Of a DNA stretch of 64,000 nt, positions 8,662-20,149 are shown one piece after another (within the stretch, counting starts at the first letter, position 1; every line of letters begins with the position of its first letter). The stretch covers positions 2,604,001-2,668,000 of the forward strand of contig NZ_AP027079.1 in assembly GCF_030295385.1 (NCBI RefSeq), read 5' to 3'. The DNA is from Geothrix oryzae (GTDB lineage: Bacteria; Acidobacteriota; Holophagae; Holophagales; Holophagaceae). Below the pieces are notes generated by a model. It was not told the DNA's origin. It did no database searches and worked only from the letters and a program-made list of their open reading frames with translations. The position numbers and the translations under genes were made by a program.

Positions 8662-10239
8662 TCAGACCTTGAACTGATCCACCAGATCCAGTAGTCCGTG
8701 GGCAATGCGGGCCTGCTCGCGGGTGGTGCGGGAGGTGTCCTCCACGGTGGCCGAGAGCTGAAGGGTGGAGGCGGCGTTCCGGATCGCCACCTGGGCGCCC
8801 TGCTCCACCTGGTCGGCCACCTCCGTACTGGTCTTGGCCTGCTCCTCCGTGGCGCTGGAGATCTCCAGCGTGAGCGACTGGAGGATGCGGATGCGGTCGC
8901 GGATCTGGTCGAGGGAGTTCACCGCGTCCTGGACCGTGGCCCGGCCGCTCTGGACCGCCCGGTTGGATGCGTGGATGAGGTGCCCGATCTCCTCGGCGGC
9001 GGTGGCGGATCGTTCCGCCAGCTTGCGGACCTCCTCGGCCACCACGGCGAAGCCCTTGCCCACCTGCCCCGCATGGGCCGCCTCGATGGCGGCATTGAGG
9101 CTGAGAAGGTTGGTCTGCCGGGCGATCTCCTGGATGACCTGGACGGCCTTCACCACCTCGGCCGTGGCGGCCTCCACCTCCGCCATGGCGGCCATGGCGG
9201 CCTCGCCGGCCTGATCCCCCTCCACGGCGGCCTGGACGGCCTCCTCGGCCTGCTTCTGGCCCTGGCGGGCGTTGGAGGCCACCTGGGTCACCGATGCGGA
9301 CAGCTCGGTGATGGCGGAAGCCAGGTTCTCGGAAGTGGCCCGTTGCCCTTCGGTGCTGCGGGCGATCTCCTCGGTGGCGCCGGTCATCTGGGTGGTGGAG
9401 GCCGACAGGGCCTCGGCGCTGGAGGCCACCTCGGTGGCCTCGAACCGCAGGCGGTTCACCATGCTCTTGAAGCGCTGCTGCATGGCCCGGATGTGGGCGA
9501 GCACGCTGGTCACATCCCCTTCCCGCGTCGTGATGCTCGCCGAGAGGTCGCCTTCCGCCATGTTCTGCAGGATGGCCATGGCTTCGGCCGGATCGCCGCC
9601 GAACTGCGCCTCCAGCGAGTGCGCCAGCAGCCGGCCCAGGCCCAGGCCGGCAGGAACGCCCACCAGCAGGCCCAGCCCCAGGGCCCAGGCGCCGCCACCC
9701 ATCCGCCAGCCCAGGGCCGCGGCCAGGAGCATCGCGCCTGCGGCCACCGCGAAGGAGAGCTGGATCTTCGCGCGCAGACCGAGGTTCGGCAGCAGGATGA
9801 ACGGCTTGTGGTAGGTGGATTCCAGCGTGCGGCCCTGGTTCAGGAGGCCGTAGGTGTGCACGGCCTGGTCGATCTGGGCCCGGGAGGGCCGGCTGCGGAT
9901 GGAGACATACCCCGTCACCTTCCCCCGGTCGTGGATGGGCGACACGGCCGCGTCCACCCAGTAGAAATCACCGTTCTTGCAGCGGTTCTTGACCATGCCG
10001 TGCCAGTGCTTCCCCGCCTTGATCGTCGCCCACAGATCCGCGAAGGCCGCCGCCGGCATGTCGGGGTGGCGGACGATGTTCTGGGGCGCCCCGATGAGTT
10101 CCTGCTCTGTGAATCCGCTGATCCTCAGGAATTCGGAATTGACGAAGGTGATCACCCCCGCGAGGTCCGTCTTGGACACCACGAAGGTGCCCTCCTGGAT
10201 GTGATGCTCGACGGCCGTGACCGGTAGATTGGTGCGCAT
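8662..10239 (-). CDS. PAS-domain methyl-accepting chemotaxis protein (Aer-like)
   Basis: 525 residues. A PAS domain occupies roughly residues 10-125 ([19 protein letters not shown], then [17 protein letters not shown] and CKNGDFYWV), a Gly/Ala/Leu-rich membrane segment follows near 175-215, then a HAMP-like linker and a long chemoreceptor coiled coil with the conserved hairpin tip [14 protein letters not shown]. There is no periplasmic sensor, so like E. coli Aer it probably senses redox or energy state in the cytoplasm and signals to CheA/CheW. The start at 10239 has AGGAG upstream; an earlier in-frame ATG at 10302 is possible. No che genes are in view. Confidence 0.9.
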   Translation of the reverse strand: MRTNLPVTAVEHHIQEGTFVVSKTDLAGVITFVNSEFLRISGFTEQELIGAPQNIVRHPDMPAAAFADLWATIKAGKHWHGMVKNRCKNGDFYWVDAAVSPIHDRGKVTGYVSIRSRPSRAQIDQAVHTYGLLNQGRTLESTYHKPFILLPNLGLRAKIQLSFAVAAGAMLLAAALGWRMGGGAWALGLGLLVGVPAGLGLGRLLAHSLEAQFGGDPAEAMAILQNMAEGDLSASITTREGDVTSVLAHIRAMQQRFKSMVNRLRFEATEVASSAEALSASTTQMTGATEEIARSTEGQRATSENLASAITELSASVTQVASNARQGQKQAEEAVQAAVEGDQAGEAAMAAMAEVEAATAEVVKAVQVIQEIARQTNLLSLNAAIEAAHAGQVGKGFAVVAEEVRKLAERSATAAEEIGHLIHASNRAVQSGRATVQDAVNSLDQIRDRIRILQSLTLEISSATEEQAKTSTEVADQVEQGAQVAIRNAASTLQLSATVEDTSRTTREQARIAHGLLDLVDQFKV

Positions 10240-10589
10240 GGTGGGGTGGATCTCCTGGGGGGGGTGCCGGGCCCGTTCTCGCGAGGCGAGCGGCGACAGC
10301 ATCTCAAAGTCCTATCGAGTCGTTTGATGCCGGGTGTGAATCGTGGAATTCCTGGGGATTCGCCTTGATTCAAATAGCTGATTACAGAATCAATAGACTT
10401 TTTCATGAATTGGTGCGCGAAGGGCGGGCCCCCTCGGGCGCGGGAAGAAACCAACGCCCATGGCCCTGTTTTCGGCCTGTCCAAGACTATGTGTTAATAA
10501 AAAAATCTAGACATATTTTTCAACTGTGACGGGCTCCAGGACGGGAGCCCAGGCCCGGCCTGGAATAATCGTTCCCGCGGGGGCCGGTC
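10240..10589. promoter_or_regulatory. Divergent intergenic region with operator-like inverted repeat
   Basis: About 350 bases without a supported gene. An A+T-rich core runs from about 10365 to 10525. It contains an inverted repeat TTGATTC (10365-10371) and GAATCAA (10387-10393) separated by 15 bases, which looks like a binding site for a dimeric regulator, and a run TTAATAAAAAAA near 10493. The chemoreceptor promoter (minus strand) and the oxidase promoter (plus strand) should both be here, but I could not assign hexamers with confidence. Confidence 0.4.
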
Positions 10590-11687
10590 ATGGAACGAGT
10601 CCAATGCGTCGTCATCGGCGCCGGGGTGGTGGGGTTGGCCCTGGCCCGCCGACTGGCGATGACGGGCCGCGAGGTGGTGGTCCTCGAGGCGGAGGACCGC
10701 GTCGGCACCGGCATCAGCTCCCGCAACAGTGAGGTCATCCACGCGGGCATCTACTATCCGGCGGGGTCCCTGAAGGCCCGGCTGTGCGTGGCGGGCAACC
10801 GCGCCCTCTACGCCTATTGCCGAGACCGGGGCGTGAACCACCGCCGCTGCGGCAAGCTCATCGTGGCCACGGAGGCCTCCCAGCTGGAAGCCCTGCGGCA
10901 GCTCCGCGCCCGGGCCGAGGTCAACGGGGTGCTGGACCTCCAGTGGCTCGACGCGGAGGCGAGCCGGCAGCTGGAGCCTCAGCTCCGCGCCGCCGCCGCC
11001 CTGAGCTCCCCCAGCACGGGCATCATCGACAGCCATGGGCTCATGCGCGCCCTCCGCCAGGATGCCGAGGCCCATGGCGCCGCCGTGGTGCTGAAGAGTC
11101 CCGTCCTCGGGGGCCGGCCGTGGTCGGCGGGGCTTGAGATCGAAGTCGGGGGAGAAGATCCGATGACGCTGCGGGCCGAGCGCGTCTTCAACTGCGCCGG
11201 ACTCGGCGCCCTGGCCCTGGCCTGGGCCTTCGAGGGGACCCGCACCGCCGCCCTTCCGCCCCCGCCCCGGCGCTGGGCCAAGGGCAGCTACTTCTCCCTG
11301 TCGGGCCCCGCACCCTTCTCGCGCCTGGTCTACCCCCTCCCCGACCAGAGCCACCTGGGCGTGCACCTCACCCTGGACCTGGCCGGGCAGGCGCGGTTCG
11401 GACCCGACATGGAATGGGTGGACCGCGAGAGCTACGAGGTGGACCCCCGCCGCGCGGACGGTTTCTATGCCGAGGTCCGCCAGTACTGGCCGGGCCTGCC
11501 GGACGGCGCCCTCCAGCCGGCCTACGCGGGCATCCGGCCCAAGCTGCACGCCCCGGGCGAGCCGGCCCCGGATTTCCTCATTCAGCGGGAGGACGCCCAC
11601 GGACTGCGGGGGCTGGTGAACCTCCTCGGCATCGAATCGCCCGGCCTCACGGCCTGCCTGGCCCTGGCGGAGGAAGCGGCGGGCTAG
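10590..11687 (+). CDS. FAD-dependent oxidoreductase, L-2-hydroxyglutarate oxidase-like
   Basis: 365 residues of the D-amino-acid-oxidase-like (DAO) superfamily. The FAD-binding GxGxxG is at the start ([16 protein letters not shown]) with the ribose-binding acid in VVVLEAED. The next motif, [15 protein letters not shown], is the hallmark of the LhgO/L2HGDH group, which oxidises L-2-hydroxyglutarate to 2-oxoglutarate and passes electrons to the quinone pool. Its C-terminal [13 protein letters not shown] also fits. Length is slightly short compared with about 400-420 for E. coli LhgO. Other glycerol-3-phosphate-dehydrogenase-like substrates are possible. Confidence 0.82.
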   Translation: MERVQCVVIGAGVVGLALARRLAMTGREVVVLEAEDRVGTGISSRNSEVIHAGIYYPAGSLKARLCVAGNRALYAYCRDRGVNHRRCGKLIVATEASQLEALRQLRARAEVNGVLDLQWLDAEASRQLEPQLRAAAALSSPSTGIIDSHGLMRALRQDAEAHGAAVVLKSPVLGGRPWSAGLEIEVGGEDPMTLRAERVFNCAGLGALALAWAFEGTRTAALPPPPRRWAKGSYFSLSGPAPFSRLVYPLPDQSHLGVHLTLDLAGQARFGPDMEWVDRESYEVDPRRADGFYAEVRQYWPGLPDGALQPAYAGIRPKLHAPGEPAPDFLIQREDAHGLRGLVNLLGIESPGLTACLALAEEAAG

Positions 11688-11745
11688 GGACGCTCCCGTG
11701 GGGGACCAGGACCCGTGCGGCCCCTGGGCTCCGCTAACCTGGGGC

Positions 11746-13047
11746 ATGTCCACGGCCGGATCATCCGATTTCCAGGGAAGCCCCGAGGCGGCCCCGTCCC
11801 CTCCGGCCCCGCCCCCTCCAGCCCAGTCCGCGCCAGCGTCAGCGCCGCCACCACCGGAAGTGGCCCTCTGCCTGGAGCTGGGCCGCGCCTTCCAGGCCTA
11901 CGGCATCCCCGCCCACCGCTTCGAGGATGCGCTGGAGCGGGTCTCCCGGCGCCTGGGCCTGGATGGCCAGTTCCTCGGGCTGCCCACGGCCTTCTTCGCC
12001 TCCCTGGGGCGAGGGCACGAACGCTGGGCCTTCATCCAGCGCAGCCCCTCGGGGGAAACGAACCTGGAGAAACTGTCCGATCTGCAGGAGACCACGGACG
12101 CCCTCATCGAGGGCCGCATCGGCGCCCCGGAGGCCCACGACCGGGTGCGCAGCATCCTGTCGGCCCCGGACCGCTGGGGCCCCTGGCTCACCGTGCCCTG
12201 CTTCGGCCTGGGTTCGGCCCCGGCCGCCATGTTCTTCGGCGGCGGCTGGCGCGAAATGGCGCTCACGGCGCTGCTCGGCGTGCTCGTGGGCCTCACGGCC
12301 CTGCTGCTGGGGCGGAAGGCCGGATTGTCCCGGATCGTCTATCCGGTGGCCGGCACGCTGGTGGGGTTCCTGGCGGTGGCCGCCGCCGCCCGGTTCGCCC
12401 ATGTCTCGCCGCAGATCCTCACGGTGGCCGGGCTCATCGTCCTCGTGCCCGGACTGCGTCTGGTGGTCTCGATGAACGAGCTGGCCACGGGGAACCTGGT
12501 GGCGGGGACGGCGCGGCTGCTGGATACGGCCATGACCTTCCTCTCCCTGGGCTTCGGGGTGGCCCTGGGCCAGCGCCTGGCAGGCCCCCTGGTGGACCGG
12601 GCCCTTCAGGGCACCCCCCTGCCCCTGCCCGCCTGGACCGTGCTGCCGATCCTGCTGCTGGCCGCCGCAGCCTTCGTGGTGATCTTCCGGGCCCGCCCCC
12701 GGGACCTGCCCTGGATCTTCGCCGCCTGCATCCTGGCCTTCTACGGCACCCGGCAGGGCGCCGCCCTGCTGGGCCCGCAGTTCGGGGTGGGCCTGGGGGC
12801 CTTCGCCCTGGGCCTGGGCAGCAACCTCTTCACCCGCCTCACCCACCGGCCCTCGGTGGTGACCCTGCTGCCGGGGCTCATGGTGCTGGTGCCCGGGGGC
12901 CTCGGGTTCCGGGGCCTGGAGTTCATCATCCAGAAGCAGCTGGTGGTGGGCCTCGATACGGCCTTCCAGGCCCTCTTCGTGGCCATCGCCCTGCTCACGG
13001 GGCTGCTCCTGGCCCATGCGGCCGTGCAACCGAGAACCGCCTTGTGA
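11746..13047 (+). CDS. ThrE-family threonine/serine exporter
   Basis: 433 residues. After a Pro/Ala-rich disordered start (about 1-37) comes the cytoplasmic ThrE N-domain (LCLELGRAFQAYGIPAHRFE), then about ten membrane spans from residue 140 on, including VYPVAGTLVGFLAVAAAA and LLPGLMVLVPGGLGFRG. This one-gene arrangement fuses the two parts that in many bacteria are separate (YjjP/YjjB, DUF1212 and DUF3815). Family members export threonine, serine or related metabolites driven by the proton gradient. The ATG at 11746 is chosen because an earlier in-frame GTG (11698) lacks a ribosome site and adds nothing conserved. Confidence 0.85.
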   Translation: MSTAGSSDFQGSPEAAPSPPAPPPPAQSAPASAPPPPEVALCLELGRAFQAYGIPAHRFEDALERVSRRLGLDGQFLGLPTAFFASLGRGHERWAFIQRSPSGETNLEKLSDLQETTDALIEGRIGAPEAHDRVRSILSAPDRWGPWLTVPCFGLGSAPAAMFFGGGWREMALTALLGVLVGLTALLLGRKAGLSRIVYPVAGTLVGFLAVAAAARFAHVSPQILTVAGLIVLVPGLRLVVSMNELATGNLVAGTARLLDTAMTFLSLGFGVALGQRLAGPLVDRALQGTPLPLPAWTVLPILLLAAAAFVVIFRARPRDLPWIFAACILAFYGTRQGAALLGPQFGVGLGAFALGLGSNLFTRLTHRPSVVTLLPGLMVLVPGGLGFRGLEFIIQKQLVVGLDTAFQALFVAIALLTGLLLAHAAVQPRTAL

Positions 13048-13117
13048 TATTTGATTCATAAAATTTTAGTTGATCAGCATCAAATTTGACCTAACCTGGA
13101 ACCCGTCGAGGTGTTCC
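13048..13117 (+). promoter_or_regulatory. A+T-rich promoter region of clpB
   Basis: Seventy bases of A+T-rich sequence between the exporter and clpB contain TTTGAT (13050-13055) and ATCAAA (13079-13084) as an inverted pair around AAAATTTTAG. No CIRCE element (TTAGCACTC with its partner) is seen, so HrcA control is not supported by sequence. Confidence 0.4.
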
Positions 13118-15691
<2,574 letters not shown>

Positions 15692-15779
15692 GGCAGGCTG
15701 GAGGCCGGAAGGCGGGACTCCCCCCAAACTTGTCCCCCTCCCCCACCCGACCGATGAGGCGGGGATCCTTGGAGTCGGC

Positions 15780-17213
15780 GTGCCCCTCACCACCCCCATC
15801 CCCATCCTCATCGTGGACGACGAGGCGGATCTGCGGAACCTGCTGGTGGAGGCCCTGGAGGACCAGGGTTACGCCGCCGAGGGGGCCGAGGGCGGCGCCC
15901 AGGCCCTGGCGAAGGTGCGGACCCGGCATTTCCCGGTGATCTTCACCGACCTGAACATGCCCGGCGGGCTGTCGGGCCTGGAGCTGCTGCGGGCCATCCA
16001 CGACGAGGACCCCCGGAGCCTGGGCATCCTCATGACCGGGTACGCCACCACCGAATCCGCCATCCAGGCCCTGAAGCGCGGCGCCTACGACTTCATCCAG
16101 AAGCCCTTCAAGCTGGCGGAGATCGAGGCCGGCCTGGAGCGGGCCCTGGAGCACTACCGCCTGCTGCGGGAGAACGAGGAATACCAGCAGAACCTGGAGC
16201 GCATGGTGGAGGCCCGCACCCAGGAGATCCTGGGCCTAAAGAACGACATCGAGCGCCTCTTCGAGGGCTTCGTGAACGCCTCCGTGACCGCGATCGAAGC
16301 CCGCGACCCCAGCACCTCCGGCCATTCCAGCCGGGTGGCCGAGCTCACCGTGGGCCTGGCGGAGGCGGTCAACCAGACCCCCAACGGCCCCTACGGCAGG
16401 CTGCTGTTCACCCCCATCCAGATCCGTGAGATCCGCTACGCCAGCCTCCTCCACGACTTCGGCAAGGTGGGCGTCCGGGAGCAGGTGCTGGTGAAGGCCA
16501 AGAAGATCGAGGGCGAGCACCTGGAGAGCATCTTCCAGCGGCTGCACCAGCGCACCCTGGAAGCCATGCGCGACCGGATGCTGGAGGCCTGGAGCAAGGG
16601 GCAGACCTTCGATCCGGGCCAGGCCAGGATCCTGCTGAGCCAGCAGGAGGAGGAGACCCGGCGCCTGGTGGACCTGGTGCGGCGCAGCAACGAGCCGACC
16701 GTGCTGCCCCAGGAGGTCGCGCACGAGCTGAATGTCCTCGAGGACCTCACCTACCAGCACTGGTCCGGGGATCGCCGGGCCCTCATGGGACCTGGCGACC
16801 TGGACCTGCTGAAGATCCCCAAGGGCAGCCTCTCGGCCCAGGAGCGGGACGAGATCCAGAGCCATGTCACCCACACCTACCGGTTCCTCAGCCAGATCCC
16901 CTGGACGAGCGAGCTGGCCGGCGTGCCCGAGATCGCCTGGGCCCACCACGAGCGCCTGAACGGGCGGGGCTATCCCCGCCAGCTGAAGGAGCCGGACATC
17001 CCCGTCCAGAGCAAGCTCATGGCCGTCTCCGATGTGTACGACGCCCTGACCGCCGCCGACCGTCCCTACAAGGCCGCCGTGAGCGTGGAGCGCAGCCTCG
17101 AGATCCTGGAACAGGAGGCCAAGGTGAACCTCCTGGACTCCGAAGTGCTGCGCATCTTCATCGACGCGAAGATCTTCGAGCGCACGCTGGTTCCGGCGAG
17201 AACGGCCCCATGA
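15780..17213 (+). CDS. Response regulator with HD-GYP phosphodiesterase domain
   Basis: 477 residues from GTG 15780 (GGAG five bases upstream). The receiver domain spans about 1-125 with phosphorylation site D57 (FTDLNMPGG). A coiled-coil linker (about 128-160) leads to an HD-GYP domain: H182, the HD pair at 225-226 (LLHDFGKVGV), HH at 389-390 and GYP at 397-399. It should hydrolyse cyclic di-GMP when phosphorylated. Unusually, about 108 residues (roughly 242-350) are inserted between the HD motif and the rest of the catalytic helices. It heads a four-gene signalling operon and overlaps the next gene by four bases. Confidence 0.9.
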   Translation: MPLTTPIPILIVDDEADLRNLLVEALEDQGYAAEGAEGGAQALAKVRTRHFPVIFTDLNMPGGLSGLELLRAIHDEDPRSLGILMTGYATTESAIQALKRGAYDFIQKPFKLAEIEAGLERALEHYRLLRENEEYQQNLERMVEARTQEILGLKNDIERLFEGFVNASVTAIEARDPSTSGHSSRVAELTVGLAEAVNQTPNGPYGRLLFTPIQIREIRYASLLHDFGKVGVREQVLVKAKKIEGEHLESIFQRLHQRTLEAMRDRMLEAWSKGQTFDPGQARILLSQQEEETRRLVDLVRRSNEPTVLPQEVAHELNVLEDLTYQHWSGDRRALMGPGDLDLLKIPKGSLSAQERDEIQSHVTHTYRFLSQIPWTSELAGVPEIAWAHHERLNGRGYPRQLKEPDIPVQSKLMAVSDVYDALTAADRPYKAAVSVERSLEILEQEAKVNLLDSEVLRIFIDAKIFERTLVPARTAP

Positions 17214-18040
17214 TCCCGGAGCCCATCCTCATCGTGGATGACGAGCCCGAGGTTCGCACCGCGCTGCTGGAGGCCCTGCAGAGCCGGGGCTATTCCGCCG
17301 AGGCCGTCGCCGGCGGGGAGGCTGCCCTGGCCCGGATGGCCGAGGCCTCGTTCCCCCTGGTAATGACGGACCTGCACATGCCCGGCGGACTGTCGGGCCT
17401 GGAGCTCATCGCCGCCCTCAAGGAGCGGCATCCGGACACCATCTGCATCCTGATCACCGCCTTCGCCACCCTGGACACGACCATCGGGGCGTTGAAACAA
17501 GGCGCCTACGACCTCATCCAGAAGCCCTTCCGGCTGGCGGAGATCGAGGTGGTCCTGGACCGGGCCCTGGATCATGCCCGCCTCCTGAAGACCGTCCGGG
17601 CCTACCAGGCCGAGCTGGAGGCCCGCATCCTCAGCCGTTCCCAGGATCTCCGGGCGGCCCACGAAGAGGCTCTCGAACTCTGTGACCTGAGCCTCCAGGG
17701 CCTCGAGGCCCCCTCGCTGGAGGCGGCCCTCGGACCGCTGCTGGACCGGCTCGTGGCCCGGTGCGCGCCGGATGGCCTGGCCTGCTATCGCCACGATGCC
17801 GACGGCCAGCTGCGTGCCGTCGCCCGGCGGGGAACCCGTCCCCTCCCGGCCGCGCTCGAACGCCCCCTGCCCGGGCCCCTTCCCGCCCCAGCCCTGGGCT
17901 ACCCCGAAGAGCACCTGGTACCCCTGGGAAGCACGGGCTGGCTCTACCTGGGATTCGAGGACCGCTCGTCGTTCCAGGAAGCGAGCCCTGGATTCCTGCT
18001 CCTGGCCCGCCACCTGGAGCTGGCCCTCCGGGTAAGGTGA
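17210..18040 (+). CDS. Response regulator with C-terminal domain of unknown type
   Basis: 276 residues. The receiver domain (about 1-120) is closely related to that of the upstream gene, sharing the rare MPGGLSGLEL stretch and IQKPF; the phosphorylation site is D54 (MTDLHMPGG). Such similarity suggests a tandem duplication. A helical linker (about 125-165) is followed by roughly 100 residues that could be a degenerate GAF-like sensor domain (CYRHDADGQLRAVARRG, then WLYLGFED); this is a guess. It has no output domain that I recognise. The start overlaps the previous stop (ATGA) and the NagZ-like gene begins three bases after its stop. Confidence 0.8.
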   Translation: MIPEPILIVDDEPEVRTALLEALQSRGYSAEAVAGGEAALARMAEASFPLVMTDLHMPGGLSGLELIAALKERHPDTICILITAFATLDTTIGALKQGAYDLIQKPFRLAEIEVVLDRALDHARLLKTVRAYQAELEARILSRSQDLRAAHEEALELCDLSLQGLEAPSLEAALGPLLDRLVARCAPDGLACYRHDADGQLRAVARRGTRPLPAALERPLPGPLPAPALGYPEEHLVPLGSTGWLYLGFEDRSSFQEASPGFLLLARHLELALRVR

Positions 18041-18043
18041 GGG

Positions 18044-19060
18044 ATGCCCAGTGCCCAAGAGCTCCTCTGGACCGGCTTCCGGGGCCTCGATGCCGCGGAA
18101 GTGGACCTCCCCTTCCGCCCCGGCGGCCTCATCCTCTTCGCCCGCAATCTGGATCCGGATCCCGCCCAGGGGCCGGCCCGTTGCAGGGCCCTGATCGACG
18201 GCCTCCAGGCCCGGTTCGGGGCGGACCTGCCCCTGGCCGTGGCGCTGGACCAGGAGGGTGGGCCCGTGAGCCGCCTGCGCCCCTGGGTGGGCGCGACGCC
18301 CCCCCTGCGGCGGATCTGGCTGGGGGGTGGCACCGCGGCCTGCGAATCCTGGGGCCGTCTCTGGGGCGAGGGCCTGCGCCAGCTGGGCTTCAATGTGGAC
18401 TTCGCCCCCGTGGTGGACCTCTGGGACGGCCATCCCGGGGCCGGCATCGGGGACCGGGCCGCCAGCGGGGATCCCGCCGAGACCGCGGCGGCGGCCGGCG
18501 CCTTCCTCCACGGCCTCGAGTCCATGGGCGTCCGCGGCTGCCTGAAGCACTTCCCCGGCCTGGGTGGCACCACCCTCGACAGCCACCTGGGCCTGCCCGA
18601 GCTCGCCGACGCCGCCCTGGTGGACCGCAACGCCGCCGCCTTCACGGCCCTGGCCCATCCCGACCGCCTCGTGATGGTGGCCCACCTCCGCACCCCGGCT
18701 TCCGACCCCCTGCCCGCCAGCCTGCACCGGGGATCCGTGGCCGCGAATCCCTGGGGCATCCAGGGCCGCTTCCTGCCCGATGACCTGGAGATGGGGGGCT
18801 GCGCGGACTGGAGCTGGCCCGAGCGCGTGCGGCTGTCCCTGGAGGCCGGTCACCAGTGGCTGCTCGTCTGCCAGACGCCGGAAGGCTGGACCGCCTGCGC
18901 CGAGGCCGTGGGCACGATGCCTGACGCCCTCTGCCTGGGTCCGCTCCAAGCCACGCGGAACCTGCGCCGGAACCTGCCCCCGCCGCCCGGGACCTCGTTC
19001 GACCCGACCGCCTGGCAGGATTGGCTCATGCGACTCCGCGCCGCCGCCGAGGAGGTCTGA
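18044..19060 (+). CDS. Glycoside hydrolase family 3, NagZ-like beta-N-acetylhexosaminidase
   Basis: 338 residues, the single-domain length of NagZ. Conserved motifs: DQEGGPVSRL (69-78), KHFPG (168-172), the catalytic Asp-His pair in LDSH (179-181) and a likely nucleophile in PDDLEMGG (D246 or D247). NagZ trims N-acetylglucosamine from anhydro-muropeptides during cell-wall recycling. It lacks a signal peptide, consistent with a cytoplasmic enzyme. One change is notable: the second His of the usual KHFPGHG is Leu here. Sitting between response regulators in a tight operon is unusual. Confidence 0.82.
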   Translation: MPSAQELLWTGFRGLDAAEVDLPFRPGGLILFARNLDPDPAQGPARCRALIDGLQARFGADLPLAVALDQEGGPVSRLRPWVGATPPLRRIWLGGGTAACESWGRLWGEGLRQLGFNVDFAPVVDLWDGHPGAGIGDRAASGDPAETAAAAGAFLHGLESMGVRGCLKHFPGLGGTTLDSHLGLPELADAALVDRNAAAFTALAHPDRLVMVAHLRTPASDPLPASLHRGSVAANPWGIQGRFLPDDLEMGGCADWSWPERVRLSLEAGHQWLLVCQTPEGWTACAEAVGTMPDALCLGPLQATRNLRRNLPPPPGTSFDPTAWQDWLMRLRAAAEEV

Positions 19061-19980
19061 TGGGCGCCCGCATCCTCATCGTCGATGACAACACCATGAT
19101 CCGCAGCGAGATCAAGGCGGTGCTCATGAAGGACGGCGGGTTCTCGCATTTCATGGAGGCCGCGGATGGCCTCACGGCCTTCAAGACGATCATGGAGACC
19201 CCGCCGGACCTGGTGCTCTGCGACCTCGTCATGCCGGGCTTCGACGGCCTGAAGTTCCTGGGCCTGAAGGCCAGTCGCAAGGAGCTGGCGCAGATCCCGG
19301 TGATCATCCTCACCGCCGAGGACGACCTGGACCGCAAGGCCGAGATCCTGGAGCGGGGCGCTTCCGACTATGTCACCAAGCCCTTCCACGAGAAGGAGCT
19401 GCTGGCGCGGGTGCGCATCCACACCAAGCTGAAGCTGCTGCAGGATGAGCTCCGCGAGATGAATGTCCAGCTCGAAGCCCTTTCCGTCACGGATGTGCTC
19501 ACGGGCCTGGCGAACCGGCGGCGCCTGATGACGCGCCTGGAAGAGGAAGTTCAGCGGGCGCGCCGCTACAAGACGCCGCTGTCCGTGGTGATGATCGACA
19601 TCGATCACTTCAAGCAGGTGAACGATTCGTACGGCCACGCCATGGGCGACGAGGTGCTGCGGAACATCGGCGCCATGCTCAAGGCCAGCCTCCGGACCAC
19701 GGACCTGGCCGCCCGCTACGGCGGCGAAGAGCTGACCCTGGTGCTGCCCCACACGGACATTCCCGCCGCCCTGCAGGTCGCCGAGAACCTGCGGCAGAAG
19801 TTCTCCGAGATGGACCATACCCTGGATGGCGTCACCATCCGGAAGACCGCCAGCATGGGTCTCGCCGCCCGCAACGGCCAGGGCGAGATGCCCGATGCCG
19901 AGGACCTCCTCAAACATGCCGACGAAGCCCTCTACCGCGCCAAACAGGGCGGCCGGAACCGCGTGGAAGTGGCGGAGTAG
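19060..19980 (+). CDS. Response regulator diguanylate cyclase (receiver + GGDEF)
   Basis: 306 residues. The receiver domain (about 1-122, phosphorylation site D55 in LCDLVMPG) is joined by a helix to a GGDEF domain (about 140-306). The active-site loop reads GGEEL (221-225) rather than GGDEF; GGEEF is normally active, and Leu at the last position is a mild change. An RxxD product-inhibition site (RTTD, 212-215) lies five residues upstream, as in allosterically inhibited cyclases. It would make cyclic di-GMP, opposing the HD-GYP gene at the head of the operon. The start overlaps the upstream stop (TGATG) with GGAGG at 19051. Confidence 0.9.
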   Translation: MGARILIVDDNTMIRSEIKAVLMKDGGFSHFMEAADGLTAFKTIMETPPDLVLCDLVMPGFDGLKFLGLKASRKELAQIPVIILTAEDDLDRKAEILERGASDYVTKPFHEKELLARVRIHTKLKLLQDELREMNVQLEALSVTDVLTGLANRRRLMTRLEEEVQRARRYKTPLSVVMIDIDHFKQVNDSYGHAMGDEVLRNIGAMLKASLRTTDLAARYGGEELTLVLPHTDIPAALQVAENLRQKFSEMDHTLDGVTIRKTASMGLAARNGQGEMPDAEDLLKHADEALYRAKQGGRNRVEVAE

Positions 19981-20079
19981 GATTCAGTCTTCAGGCGATG
20001 ATTCCCGATGCGCCGCTGTGTGGCGCGATGATGATCAGGTTCGACGCCGCCTCAGCGGAACGGCCCAAGGGTAAACAAA

Positions 20080-20102
20080 GGAGCGGCCCACTGGGCCGCT
20101 CC
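20080..20102. terminator. Hairpin between the signalling operon and metK
   Basis: Ten-pair G+C-rich stem (GGAGCGGCCC/GGGCCGCTCC) with a three-base loop, flanked by AAA on both sides, lying between two convergent genes. It probably ends both transcripts. The 170-base gap holds no gene; CAGTCTTCAGG at 19985 recurs inverted at 20111. Confidence 0.6.
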
Positions 20103-20149
20103 AAAGCTGTACCTGAAGACTGCAGACTCAGGACTGAAGACGACTCAAG

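Noticed and set aside
13048..13117. CIRCE or sigma-32-type control of clpB
   Set aside because: Neither TTAGCACTC with its inverted partner nor a CTTGAA-type promoter is present.
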